DNA of 14,402 nucleotides from contig WFRT01000064.1 of assembly GCA_015486445.1 (NCBI GenBank), positions 1-14,402 on the forward strand, in the 5' to 3' direction. The notes beneath the pieces are model-generated. The model had not been told where the DNA came from. It worked only from the letters and a program-made list of their open reading frames with translations, and did no database searches. Shown in pieces: positions 1-7,607 of the stretch; positions within the stretch are counted from its first letter, which is position 1, and the number at the start of each line of letters is the position of its first letter. The position numbers and the translations under genes were made by a program. This DNA comes from Pseudomonadota bacterium. GTDB lineage: Bacteria > Desulfobacterota > Anaeroferrophillalia > Anaeroferrophillales > Tharpellaceae.

Positions 1-32
1 ACCATACAGCTGCCCGCTAAGGACTTCAGCTC

Positions 33-821
33 ATGGCCACAGTTACCACGACCTCCCTGGTCGCGATGAAAAGAAAAGGTGAAAAGATCACCATGGTCAC
101 CGGTTACGATTATCCCTTCGCCCGGCTCCTTGACCAGGCGGAAATCGACATTATCCTGGTCGGTGATTCAGTCGGCGTGGTCGTGGCCGGCTACAAGGAC
201 ACCCTGCCGGTCACGGTCGAAGAGATGATCTATCACGGCCGGGCCGTGGTCCGCGGCTGTGAACGGGCCCTGGTAATCATCGACCTGCCCTTCATGAGCT
301 ACCAGGTCAGTATCGCCGACGCCAAATTTCAGGCCGGCCGGATCATGAAGGAAACCGGTGCCGGGGCGGTCAAACTCGAGGGCGGAGTGGGCATGGCCGA
401 AACTATCCGGGCCCTGGTCGAAATCGGGATTCCGGTCTGCGGCCATATCGGCTTGACCCCGCAGGCGGTCAACCAGCTTGGCGGCTTCAAGGTCCAGCGG
501 GAAACCGAACAACTGCTGAAGGATGCCGAAGCGGTGGCCGCGGCCGGGGCCTTTGCCCTGGTCATTGAATGCGTGCCGGCCGAAATCGCTGCACAAATCA
601 CCCGCCAGGTTGAAATCCCGACGATCGGCATCGGGGCCGGGGCCGGATGTGACGGCCAGGTCCTGGTTTTACACGACATGCTGGGACTTTTCGATCGCTT
701 CCGGCCGTCCTTCGTCAAGCAGTACGCCGACCTCGGCCGGGAGGCCCGCCGGGCCCTGACAGATTTCAGCCGGGAGGTCAAAAACGGCACCTTCCCCGGC
801 CCCGAACACTCGTTCAAGTAA
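33..821 (+). CDS. panB: 3-methyl-2-oxobutanoate hydroxymethyltransferase (ketopantoate hydroxymethyltransferase)
   Basis: PanB transfers a hydroxymethyl group from 5,10-methylene-tetrahydrofolate to 2-oxoisovalerate, giving ketopantoate, the first committed step of pantothenate synthesis in the cytosol. The 262-residue product matches the usual length (E. coli 264). Visible family motifs are GYDYPFA (24-30), GDSVG (44-48), DLPFMSY (84-90), KLEGG (114-118), GHIGLTPQ (137-144), IECVP (178-182), IGIGAG (198-203) and DGQVLVLHDMLG (207-218). Asp45, Asp84 and Glu116 correspond to the metal ligands and Glu179 to the catalytic glutamate. The ATG is preceded by TAAGGA at 18-23, 9 nt upstream. panC and panD follow on the same strand, so this is a pan cluster; the panB-panC gap is unusually long because of the inserted palindromic element. 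Identification is secure. Confidence 0.97.
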   Translation: MATVTTTSLVAMKRKGEKITMVTGYDYPFARLLDQAEIDIILVGDSVGVVVAGYKDTLPVTVEEMIYHGRAVVRGCERALVIIDLPFMSYQVSIADAKFQAGRIMKETGAGAVKLEGGVGMAETIRALVEIGIPVCGHIGLTPQAVNQLGGFKVQRETEQLLKDAEAVAAAGAFALVIECVPAEIAAQITRQVEIPTIGIGAGAGCDGQVLVLHDMLGLFDRFRPSFVKQYADLGREARRALTDFSREVKNGTFPGPEHSFK

Positions 822-855
822 CAGGGGAAAACCAGGCGCCAAGCCTTTTACAAAA

Positions 856-874
856 CGTAACTGTTCAGCCAAAT
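856..874 (+). repeat. Left terminal inverted repeat of the panB-panC element
   Basis: CGTAACTGTTCAGCCAAAT. It pairs with the reverse complement of 1106-1124 with two mismatches (positions 8 and 15). The direct repeat ACAAAA lies immediately to its left at 850-855. Confidence 0.75.
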
Positions 875-1105
875 CCGGGGTCGGGCGCGGCTTTTCTTCG
901 CCAGGCGTTAAGATTTCTGTTTTTCTTTACGCTCGCTACGCCCGCAACCCAAGGGCACTTCCGTTGGGCGCATGCAAAACTCGCTACGCTCAGACAGTTG
1001 CAATGCTTATGGGCTCCCGCTCGCTTAAGAAAAACAACGAAATCTTTCCGAAACCACTCAGAAAAACCACCCCCGCCCCCTCCTGAAAAAAAGAGGGGAG
1101 ATAAA

Positions 1106-1124
1106 ATTTAGCTGAATAGTTACG
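1106..1124 (-). repeat. Right terminal inverted repeat of the panB-panC element
   Basis: On the minus strand it reads CGTAACTATTCAGCTAAAT, 17 of 19 identical to the left repeat. The second copy of ACAAAA lies immediately to its right at 1125-1130, only 20 bp before the panC start codon. Confidence 0.75.
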
Positions 1125-1150
1125 ACAAAACAACATATCTCTTAAACATT

Positions 1151-2008
1151 ATGCTGCAGACCGAAAGCTGTCGAGAAATTCAGGCCCGGGCTCTGGAACT
1201 CCGCCGGGCCGGCCACAGTATCGCCCTGGTTCCGACCATGGGCTTCCTCCACCAGGGTCACCTCGAGCTGATGTGCCGGGCCCGGCAACAGGCTGACAAG
1301 GTAATCGTCTCGATCTTCGTCAACCCGATCCAGTTCGGTCCCAACGAAGACCTGGACAGCTATCCCCGCGACCTCGAAGGAGACCTGGAGAAATGTGCCG
1401 GGGTCGGGGTCGACCTGGTTTTCACCCCGACCCCGGAGGAACTCTACCCGGACCGCCAATTCCAAACCTCGGTGGAGGTCTCCAGGATCACCCGGGGACT
1501 GTGCGGAGCCGGGCGGCCGGGCCACTTCAAAGGGGTGACGACGGTGGTCTGCAAACTTTTCAACCTGACCCAGCCCGACTACGCTTTTTTCGGGGAAAAA
1601 GATTTCCAGCAGCTGGCCGTGATTCGACGCATGACCGAAGATCTCAATTTTCCGATTAAGATCATCGGCGTACCAATCGTCAGGGAAGAGGATGGCCTTG
1701 CCCTGAGTTCCCGCAATGCCTACCTTTCCGAGACGGAACGGCGGGACGCCCCGGCCATCCACGAAGCCCTGAAACGGGCGCGGGATCTCTACCGCCAGGG
1801 GCTCCATGACAGTGAAAAACTTCTCCGGGAAGCCGCCGAGCATATCGAGCGCCGCATCACCTCCCCCTGTGAAATCGAATATCTCAAGCTCTGCCGGGCT
1901 GACGACCTTGAGGAGATCTCCGGACCCGTTGCCGGTCCGGCAATCATCCTGACCGCAGTCCGCCTCGGGCGCACCCGCCTGATTGACAACCTGCAGCTGC
2001 AACCATGA
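1151..2008 (+). CDS. panC: Pantothenate synthetase (pantoate--beta-alanine ligase)
   Basis: PanC condenses pantoate with beta-alanine using ATP, through a pantoyl-adenylate intermediate, to give pantothenate. The 285-residue product matches the family length (E. coli 283). The HIGH-type nucleotide-binding signature is PTMGFLHQGH at 28-37, with His34 and His37 in the expected places. FVNPIQF, GRPGHFKGV, the FGEKDFQQ segment and the ALSSRN loop (KMSKS equivalent) follow in normal order. The ATG is chosen because the N-terminus then aligns with other PanC proteins. No good Shine-Dalgarno is visible in the 20 bases before it (AT-rich). PanC uses the product of PanD, encoded 96 bp downstream. The inserted element ends 26 bp upstream of the ATG, so it lies in the leader or intercistronic RNA. 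Confidence 0.97.
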   Translation: MLQTESCREIQARALELRRAGHSIALVPTMGFLHQGHLELMCRARQQADKVIVSIFVNPIQFGPNEDLDSYPRDLEGDLEKCAGVGVDLVFTPTPEELYPDRQFQTSVEVSRITRGLCGAGRPGHFKGVTTVVCKLFNLTQPDYAFFGEKDFQQLAVIRRMTEDLNFPIKIIGVPIVREEDGLALSSRNAYLSETERRDAPAIHEALKRARDLYRQGLHDSEKLLREAAEHIERRITSPCEIEYLKLCRADDLEEISGPVAGPAIILTAVRLGRTRLIDNLQLQP

Positions 2009-2104
2009 ACAAGGCCCGCCGGGAAATAGAAAACAAGCCGTCGCAAGCGGTTTGCCGGCACTCAACCATTAAAACCACAAACCAGAGAAACCGGGATTGA
2101 AGCC

Positions 2105-2467
2105 ATGCTACTCAACATGTTCAAAGGGAAACTGCATCGGGCCACGGTAACCGATGCCAACCTGGCCTACGAAGGCAGCATCACGATTGACAAGACCCTG
2201 CTCGAGGCCGCCGATATTCTACCGTTCGAACAGGTCCAGGTCTACAACCTGACCAACGGGGCCCGCTTCACGACCTATGTCATCGAGGGAAAGGCCGACA
2301 GCGGGGAGATCTGCATCAACGGGGCCGCCGCCCGCCACGCCCGCAAGGGCGACATGGTCATAATCGCCGCCTACGCCATCATGGAAGAGGAGCAGGCCCG
2401 CTCTTTCACCCCGAAAAACATCCTGGTCGACGGCGGCAACCGGATCGTCGCCAGGGAGGTGAAATAA
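2105..2467 (+). CDS. panD: Aspartate 1-decarboxylase proenzyme
   Basis: PanD makes beta-alanine from L-aspartate for the PanC reaction. It is a pyruvoyl enzyme made by self-cleavage of a proenzyme. At 120 residues it is near the family length (E. coli 126). The KLHRATVTDANL segment (9-20) leads into the self-processing site EGS: cleavage is expected between Gly24 and Ser25, with Ser25 becoming the pyruvoyl group, exactly as numbered in E. coli. The later NLTNGARF (48-55) and NGAAAR (72-77) motifs are also typical. A second ATG lies four codons downstream at 2117, but the 2105 start reproduces the family numbering. The ribosome-binding site is weak. A strong hairpin terminator follows 28 bp after the stop, so panD is the last gene of the pan cluster. 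Confidence 0.97.
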   Translation: MLLNMFKGKLHRATVTDANLAYEGSITIDKTLLEAADILPFEQVQVYNLTNGARFTTYVIEGKADSGEICINGAAARHARKGDMVIIAAYAIMEEEQARSFTPKNILVDGGNRIVAREVK

Positions 2468-2495
2468 CCCCTTCAGCCAACCTCAGGAAAACCAA

Positions 2496-2531
2496 AAAAG
2501 CCCCTTTACCGAATCCGGTAAAGGGGCTTTT
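2496..2531. terminator. Bidirectional intrinsic terminator between panD and rpsU
   Basis: A perfect 16-bp inverted repeat (2496-2511 and 2516-2531) around the tetraloop AATC. The stem has a GC-rich core. On the plus strand the right arm ends in a short T run behind panD. On the minus strand the stem is followed by six T residues behind rpsU. It can therefore end both convergent transcripts. Confidence 0.9.
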
Positions 2532-2553
2532 CAACTGGCGGACAACATCATCT

Positions 2554-2745
2554 CTAGCGCATGCCGAAACGTCTCTTTTTGGCCTGGCGTTTCAACGCTT
2601 CAGCGTGTTTCTTTTTCCGGCGCACGCTCGGCTTTTCGTAGTGCCGTCTCTTTTTCAGTTCACGAAACAAACCCGACTTGTTCAGCTTGTTCTTTAATAT
2701 TTTAATCGCTTTCTCGACATCGTTATCGATTACCTTGATTTCCAT
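2554..2745 (-). CDS. rpsU: Small ribosomal subunit protein bS21
   Basis: bS21 is a small basic protein of the 30S subunit located near the 3' end of 16S rRNA, where it helps mRNA initiation. The 63-residue product starts MEIKVIDNDVEKAIKILK, continues with the conserved SGLFRELKKRRHYEKPSVRRK region (written here only as a landmark, residues 24-44), and ends in a lysine/arginine-rich tail. The length is close to that of other proteobacterial bS21 proteins. The ATG is preceded on the minus strand by GAAGGGA, a good ribosome-binding site. It stands alone, convergent with panD and separated from the next upstream minus-strand gene by about 150 bp with its own promoter-like sequence, so it is probably transcribed by itself. 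Confidence 0.96.
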   Translation of the reverse strand: MEIKVIDNDVEKAIKILKNKLNKSGLFRELKKRRHYEKPSVRRKKKHAEALKRQAKKRRFGMR

Positions 2746-2769
2746 CTAAATCCCTTCTTCCTCTGTAAT

Positions 2770-2796
2770 ATTATATATTTATATCTATTTTGTCCC
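2770..2796 (-). promoter_or_regulatory. Putative sigma-70 promoter of rpsU
   Basis: Read on the minus strand, GGGACA (2791-2796) stands 15 bp upstream of a perfect TATAAT (2770-2775) inside an AT-rich stretch that contrasts with the GC-rich surroundings. The spacer is short; a shifted -10 (TAATAT) would restore 17 bp. The -10 lies about 25 bp upstream of the rpsU start codon. Confidence 0.5.
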
Positions 2797-2897
2797 CAGA
2801 TTGGAGGTCATCGCAAACAGGGCGCAACTCAGCCTTTAATTAAAAAAGCCTTGGTCGCGGGGCTGAAGGGCCTATATATTGCCTTGGGGAAATTATG

Positions 2898-3452
2898 TCA
2901 ACAGATTTTTATCGCAGCCGCCCGGTCGCAAAGCCGGTCCGGGGGGAAGTCGAGCCGGGTGAAAAGTTTTTTTTCTACGGCCAGGGTAAAACGCTCCATC
3001 TCTTCGAGCCACTGCCGGGAGCTGTCGTCCCGGCCATAGCGAAGCTTCAAATCCTGCATGCGCTCGGCAACCGAAACAATCTCCGCATGGCGCACCCGCT
3101 TGTCGGCATAGTAAATAATATCCCGGGCCACCGGCAGACCGTCAAGGTCGGTGTCCAGGCAGATGTGGTTGCGTACGATTTCAGCAATCTCGTCATACCC
3201 CTTTTGCTTGAGCCAGGCCGCACCGAGTTCGGCATGATCACAGTCCTTTTCCAGCGCCGCTATTTTGGCGATGTCATGGAGCAGGCCGGCCGCGGCCAGC
3301 AGGTCGAGATCAAAATTCAGTCCTTGCCGCCGCAGGTCCCGGCCGATGCAGACCCCGACCCGGGCCACCTGGCAGGAGTGGTCGACGATGTGACCCGGCA
3401 CCGCAAAATCTTCAAGCAGGCGGCGGCAGGTCTGATAGTCAGGAATCTTCAT
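2898..3452 (-). CDS. HD-domain metal-dependent phosphohydrolase (HDIG-type), substrate unknown
   Basis: The 184-residue product is a compact HD-superfamily hydrolase. The metal-binding signature is visible as His25, the His59-Asp60 pair in LLHDIAK (57-63) and a candidate fourth ligand Asp117 in YYADKR. DHAELGA (72-78) and NHI (95-97) fit a second-shell helix of the HDIG family. The C-terminal 50 residues are charged and probably helical. Its ATG overlaps the holA stop codon as ATGA, so translation is probably coupled to HolA. It is the last gene of the dksA-leuS-lptE-holA run. The family includes nucleotidases and phosphodiesterases, and nothing here fixes the substrate. A poor hairpin followed by a T run on the minus strand lies after the stop, around 2842-2864, but its stem is too short to call. 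Confidence 0.85.
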   Translation of the reverse strand: MKIPDYQTCRRLLEDFAVPGHIVDHSCQVARVGVCIGRDLRRQGLNFDLDLLAAAGLLHDIAKIAALEKDCDHAELGAAWLKQKGYDEIAEIVRNHICLDTDLDGLPVARDIIYYADKRVRHAEIVSVAERMQDLKLRYGRDDSSRQWLEEMERFTLAVEKKLFTRLDFPPDRLCDRAAAIKIC

Positions 3453-4513
3453 CCCGGGATCCCGCCTTTACGTCGATGGTTGGAAGTCAATTCCAGAACC
3501 AGGTGTTCAAGTATAATCTCATTGGGCAGCCGGGAAGATTTGAGCTGCCGGTCCACCCGGCTGAACAGGGCGAAGGCCTTGACCAGTTCCGAAACGCCCC
3601 AGCCCGAAACCTGGCGCTTGAGCTTGCGGGCGACGAAAGGCTGCACTTTCAGAGCCCGGGCCAGGGCTTCAGCCGAAAGTCTGCGGTTTTCCGGAATCGC
3701 GGCCCGGACCAGCAGCCGATACTGTCGGGCAACCATGGCCAGAACCCTCAAACCTTCAACCCGGGCCCGCAGGATAGCGTGCAAAATCTCCAGGGCCGCC
3801 ACCGTTCGCCTCTCACTCAGCGCATCACAAAACTTGAAGATGTTGCCGCTGCCGCCGTCAACCCCGAGCCGTTCGACCACCGCCTGGTCTATGCGGCCGC
3901 CGGGGCCGACATAAAGGGCCATTTTTTCCAACTCCCGCTCGACCACCGGCAGGTTGCCGTCATGCAGTAAAAGCAGTTCCTCAAGCACCCGGGGGGCGAC
4001 TTCCACCTCAAGCCCCTGCAGCCGTCGGGTCAGCAGGCGCAGCAGATCCCCGGGCCGGGGCCGGGCGCTCTTGATCGCCGGGATAAATTTCTTCAGGGAA
4101 CTGACTGGAAAACGGTTGCCGGCCAGTTTGCGGGAGGAGATAAAAAGCTGTGCAATCGGGCTGGAATCCGCCTGCTTCTCCAGCCAGTCGATGAATCTTT
4201 CCTGTTCATCCCGGCGCCAGGCGGAAAAGTTTTCGAGGTAGACGATTTTGTCGGCGGCAAAGAAGGAGGGAGCGGCGGCGGTAACCAGGAAATCCTGGAA
4301 CGAGACCCGGCCACAGTCATATTGTTCGAGGGTCCGGCCCCGTTCGACCAGCAGGCGCAGGCCACGGTCGAGATAGTCGTAAAGAAAATCATCCGGGCCG
4401 TAAACCAGGCAGCCGCCAAACGGGCTGTCGGCAGCGGCGGCATTGCGAAAAACCTGGCGCAGACGATCCAGCATAATCCTCAACTCGCAAATCAGAAGGC
4501 TGGCGCCCGGCAC
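3449..4513 (-). CDS. holA: DNA polymerase III subunit delta
   Basis: HolA is the clamp-loader subunit that opens the beta sliding clamp during DNA replication. The 354-residue product has the delta layout. An N-terminal RecA-like domain begins with YGPDDFLYDYL (38-48) and contains the KIVYLEN strand (89-95). The central region has NLPVVERELEKMALY (187-201) and IFKFCDALSERR (225-236). The C-terminal collar domain contains VARQYRLL (261-268) and a conserved helix ending in LEHLVLEL. The chosen start is a GTG with TTAAGGA about 6 nt upstream. An ATG 13 codons later (4472-4474) with GAGGA close to it is the alternative, giving 341 residues. The gene starts 30 bp after lptE and overlaps the HD gene by 4 bp, so it is in the same operon. 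Confidence 0.92.
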   Translation of the reverse strand: MPGASLLICELRIMLDRLRQVFRNAAAADSPFGGCLVYGPDDFLYDYLDRGLRLLVERGRTLEQYDCGRVSFQDFLVTAAAPSFFAADKIVYLENFSAWRRDEQERFIDWLEKQADSSPIAQLFISSRKLAGNRFPVSSLKKFIPAIKSARPRPGDLLRLLTRRLQGLEVEVAPRVLEELLLLHDGNLPVVERELEKMALYVGPGGRIDQAVVERLGVDGGSGNIFKFCDALSERRTVAALEILHAILRARVEGLRVLAMVARQYRLLVRAAIPENRRLSAEALARALKVQPFVARKLKRQVSGWGVSELVKAFALFSRVDRQLKSSRLPNEIILEHLVLELTSNHRRKGGIPG

Positions 4514-4543
4514 CGGTGGTCCTTAACGCTGCCGCTTCGTGAA

Positions 4544-5074
4544 TCAGAAATTATTGAAGAGACCGTCGTGGATATTCTCGGCCAGGATCGTGCAGATTCT
4601 CTTCAGCGCAATCTGCTTGTTCCGGTCGATTTCGAGAGGCTCGCGGCTGGCCTTGTACTCCTCAACCTCGTGCATGCCGTTGCGGGACCAGACAACCTTC
4701 AAGGTGTGGGCATCGACAGCCTCGACATCGAGAATCAGGGAAGTCCGATACTCATAGGTTTTGTCATCCGGAGAGTAGGAAATGGAATAGCTTTCGACCT
4801 TGACGATGGTCCCCTTGATCAGGAGGTCGGCATCGCCGGCGCGTACCACTTCAAGGCTGCGGCCCCGGGCGAATTCCTCGACCAGGGCATTGTAGATGTA
4901 ATTCTCGATCAGGCTTTCATAGGTGCGGTTAACAAAGGGCGTGATCGCCACGGTCCGATAGTCGCCCTGCAGCTGCCGGGTGCCGCGCAGACCGTAACCG
5001 CAGGCCGTCGGCAGGGTTACCGAAAGCAACAGCAGGAGCAGGAGAAACAGCCTTTTTATTCGCAAAGCAGACAC
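4544..5074 (-). CDS. lptE: LPS-assembly lipoprotein LptE
   Basis: LptE is an outer-membrane lipoprotein that plugs the LptD barrel and helps deliver lipopolysaccharide to the cell surface. The frame stays open far into leuS, but a GTG at 5072-5074 gives a textbook lipoprotein signal: a short basic n-region (Arg5, Lys7, Arg8), a leucine-rich hydrophobic core, and the lipobox LPTAC with Cys25 as the lipidated residue. The 176-residue product then shows CGYGLRG, the VAITPFVNRTYESLIE segment and an ADLLIKGTI strand, as in deltaproteobacterial LptE. The start is inferred from the signal peptide, since the ribosome-binding site is weak; a TTG three codons later is also possible. The gene is 37 bp downstream of leuS and 30 bp upstream of holA. 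LptE sequences diverge strongly, so the family call rests on lipobox, layout and neighbourhood. Confidence 0.83.
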   Translation of the reverse strand: MSALRIKRLFLLLLLLLSVTLPTACGYGLRGTRQLQGDYRTVAITPFVNRTYESLIENYIYNALVEEFARGRSLEVVRAGDADLLIKGTIVKVESYSISYSPDDKTYEYRTSLILDVEAVDAHTLKVVWSRNGMHEVEEYKASREPLEIDRNKQIALKRICTILAENIHDGLFNNF

Positions 5075-5111
5075 CGGAAAGCCTGGTTCGGGGACGGGCC
5101 GCGGGCCGGAA

Positions 5112-7598
5112 TCAGACAACAATATTAACCAGCTTGTTGGGAATGACGATAACCTTGCGCGGGGTCTTCCCCGCCGTATGTTTCTGGACCCGGTGGCTGG
5201 CAAAGGCCAGTTCTCTGACCTTTTCTTCCTCGAGGTCGCGAGGAACGGTCAGACGCTCCCGGACCTTGCCATTGATCTGGACCACCACCAGGACGGTATC
5301 CTCGACCAGGGAATCGGGGTCGTATTCCGGCACCGGAACATAACTCAGCCCCTCCCGGTAGCCAAAGGCAGACCAGAGTTCCTCGCAAAAATGGGGAACG
5401 ATGGGGGCCAGAAGCAGGATCACGGTCTCGACCGCCTCACGCAAAAGCGCGGCCAGGACCGGGTCCTTTGCGGCGCTTTCGACATCATGGTTCTTGAGTT
5501 CGTTGACCAGTTCCATGACCGCGCTGATGGCGGTGTTGAAATGCATCCGCTCTTCGATGTCGGAGCGCACCCGGGCAATGGTCTGGTGGGTTTTGCGACG
5601 CAGACCGGCATACTTGTCCGGCACCTCAGCCATGCCGCCGGCAAAAGGTTCCACTTTTTCCAGGGCCGGGAGCAGGGCGAAAACCATCCGCCAGAGACGG
5701 TTTAAGAAACGGTAGGCGCCTTCCACTCCCTGGTCGTTCCACTCGAGATCGAGTTCCGGGGGCGAGGCGAAAAGACTGAACATCCGAGCCGTATCGGCTC
5801 CGTAACGCTCGATCAGGGCGTTGGGGTCGACGACATTGCCTTTCGACTTCGACATCTTGGCCCCGTCCTTGATTACCATGCCCTGGGTCAGCAGCCGGGT
5901 GAAGGGCTCGGAAAAGTCGATGTAGCCGAGATCCCGCAGCACCCGGGTAAAAAACCGGGAATAGAGCAGGTGCAGGATAGCATGCTCTATGCCCCCGATA
6001 TAGTGGTCGACCGGCAGCCACTTGTCAACCGCGGCCCGATCGAGAGGTCCTTTGTCGTAATTGGCGCAGGCGTAGCGCATGTAATACCAGGACGATTCGA
6101 CGAAGGTATCCATGGTATCGGTTTCCCGCCGGGCCGGAGCCCCGCAACGGGGACAGACGGTGTTGACGAAAGCTTCGGTCCGGGCCAGCGGGGAGCCCCC
6201 GCTGCCGTCCAGGATGACATCCTCGGGCAGGGTTACCGGGAGATCTTTTTCCGGCACCGGCACGGTGCCGCAGCGATCGCAGTAAACAATCGGAATCGGC
6301 GCCCCCCAGTAGCGCTGCCGGGAAACCCCCCAGTCACGCAGCCGGTAGGTCACCGCCTTGCGGCCGATGCCCCGCTCTTCGAGATAGGCGGCAATCAGGT
6401 CGAGGGCCTGGCGGTTGGCAACCCCATCGAAACGGTCCGAGTTAACCAGCACGCCATCCCCGGTATAGGCCTCGGTCAACTCCGCGGCAACCAGTTCACA
6501 GCCTTCCGGCTGAATCACGACGATGATGGGCAGATCGTACATCCGGGCGAACTCGAAATCGCGCTGGTCATGGGCCGGAACCGCCATCACCGCCCCGGTG
6601 CCGTAGCCGGAGAGCACGAAATTGGCGAGGTAGATCGGCATCTTGCGGCCGGTAACCGGATTGCGGCAGTAACTGCCGGTAAAAACCCCCTCTTTCTCCT
6701 GCTGGGCAAGATCACGATCACTTCTCTCCTGGCGCCTCATCTTGTCGATGAAAGCCTCGACCGCGGCCTCCCGGCCGGTGCCGGCAGCCAGTTCCCGGGC
6801 CCGGGGATGGTCCGGCGCCAGACTCATGAAAGTGGCGCCGTACAGGGTGTCCTGCCGGGTCGTGAAGACCTTGATCTTAAAATCCCGATCGACCACGGAG
6901 AACTCGATCTCGGCCCCGACGCTGCGGCCAATCCAGTTCTTCTGCATGGTAATGACCCGCTCCGGCCACTTTCCCTTGAGGGCCTCACAGCCGGCCAAAA
7001 GTTCCTCGGCATAGGCCGTGATGCGAAAAAACCATTGTTCGAGATCCTTGCTCTCGGTCTCTTCGCCACAACGCCAGCAACAGCCGTTTTCAACCTGTTC
7101 ATTGGCCAGCACGGTCTGGCAGGCGGCACACCAGTTGACCTGTGACTTTTTCTTGTACACCAGCCCCTTTTCCAGCATCTGCAGGAAAAAAAGCTGTTCC
7201 CAGCGGTAGTATGAAGAATCGCAGGTAGCCAGTTCGCGGTCCCAGTCGTAGCTGAACCCCATGCGCTGCAGCTGAACCCGCATCTCGTCGATGTTTCCAT
7301 GGGTCCAGGCGGCCGGATGCACCCCGTGGGCGATGGCGGCGTTTTCGGCCGGCATTCCGAAGGCGTCCCAGCCCATCGGATGCAGAACATCACGCCCCAG
7401 CATGCGCTGGTAGCGGGCCACCACGTCGCCGATCGAATAGTTGCGCACATGGCCCATATGGATCTTGCCCGAGGGATAGGGAAACATCTCCAGCAGGTAG
7501 TACTTTTCCCCGCCCCGGCCGGTGGCAAAGGTCTTTTCGGCAAGCCAGCGCTCCTGCCACTTCTTTTCGATCACATGGGGATTGTATTCAGCTTCCAT
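5112..7598 (-). CDS. leuS: Leucine--tRNA ligase
   Basis: LeuRS charges tRNA-Leu and edits mis-activated amino acids. It is a class I synthetase of 828 residues (E. coli 860). The HIGH motif is HMGH at 47-50 within a PYPSGKIHMGHVRNYS context. The KMSKS motif is intact at 581-585. A zinc-binding cysteine set appears at Cys157, Cys160, Cys173/174 and Cys177, and a second CxxC pair set (CDRC...CPRC) lies in the catalytic-domain insertion. The CP1 editing domain shows a TTRQDTLYGATF segment and the GTGAVMAVPAHDQRD loop with the conserved editing aspartate region. The C-terminal anticodon-binding and KVIVIPNKLVNIVV tail are complete. The start ATG follows the dksA stop by 9 bp, and the TAGGG around that stop can serve as ribosome-binding site. 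It is the second gene of the operon. Confidence 0.98.
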   Translation of the reverse strand: MEAEYNPHVIEKKWQERWLAEKTFATGRGGEKYYLLEMFPYPSGKIHMGHVRNYSIGDVVARYQRMLGRDVLHPMGWDAFGMPAENAAIAHGVHPAAWTHGNIDEMRVQLQRMGFSYDWDRELATCDSSYYRWEQLFFLQMLEKGLVYKKKSQVNWCAACQTVLANEQVENGCCWRCGEETESKDLEQWFFRITAYAEELLAGCEALKGKWPERVITMQKNWIGRSVGAEIEFSVVDRDFKIKVFTTRQDTLYGATFMSLAPDHPRARELAAGTGREAAVEAFIDKMRRQERSDRDLAQQEKEGVFTGSYCRNPVTGRKMPIYLANFVLSGYGTGAVMAVPAHDQRDFEFARMYDLPIIVVIQPEGCELVAAELTEAYTGDGVLVNSDRFDGVANRQALDLIAAYLEERGIGRKAVTYRLRDWGVSRQRYWGAPIPIVYCDRCGTVPVPEKDLPVTLPEDVILDGSGGSPLARTEAFVNTVCPRCGAPARRETDTMDTFVESSWYYMRYACANYDKGPLDRAAVDKWLPVDHYIGGIEHAILHLLYSRFFTRVLRDLGYIDFSEPFTRLLTQGMVIKDGAKMSKSKGNVVDPNALIERYGADTARMFSLFASPPELDLEWNDQGVEGAYRFLNRLWRMVFALLPALEKVEPFAGGMAEVPDKYAGLRRKTHQTIARVRSDIEERMHFNTAISAVMELVNELKNHDVESAAKDPVLAALLREAVETVILLLAPIVPHFCEELWSAFGYREGLSYVPVPEYDPDSLVEDTVLVVVQINGKVRERLTVPRDLEEEKVRELAFASHRVQKHTAGKTPRKVIVIPNKLVNIVV

Positions 7599-7607
7599 AA
7601 CCTTGCC

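Larger units (their letters stand above)
856..1124. mobile_element. Candidate MITE-like palindromic element between panB and panC
   Basis: This non-coding segment fills most of the 329-bp panB-panC gap. Its ends are 19-bp inverted repeats matching at 17 positions (856-874 and 1106-1124). They are flanked immediately outside by an exact direct repeat ACAAAA (850-855 and 1125-1130), as expected of a 6-bp target-site duplication. Inside is a second inverted pair (910-929 against 1025-1046, 18 matching bases with a 2-nt bulge) and a third near the centre (970-981 against 996-1006), so the whole element is an imperfect palindrome. It also holds a direct repeat CTCGCTACGC (932-941, 980-989) and small local hairpins (948-968, 1077-1098). 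There is no convincing ORF. The family is not recognised, and only one copy is in the window. The alternative is a fixed structural RNA or REP-like repeat, but the flanking duplication favours insertion. Confidence 0.66.

Noticed and set aside
2842..2870. Intrinsic terminator after the HD-domain gene
   Set aside because: On the minus strand a run of T follows, but the stem has only four clean pairs (the next two would be C-A mismatches), too weak to call.
2895..3914. 339-codon plus-strand open frame opposite the HD gene and holA
   Set aside because: It spans two well-supported minus-strand genes, crosses their junction and has a low-complexity, motif-free translation.
5970..7145. 391-codon open frame on the plus strand opposite leuS
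   Set aside because: It is the antisense shadow of an unmistakable leuS. Long stop-free antisense frames are common in GC-rich DNA, and the translation shows no family motif.
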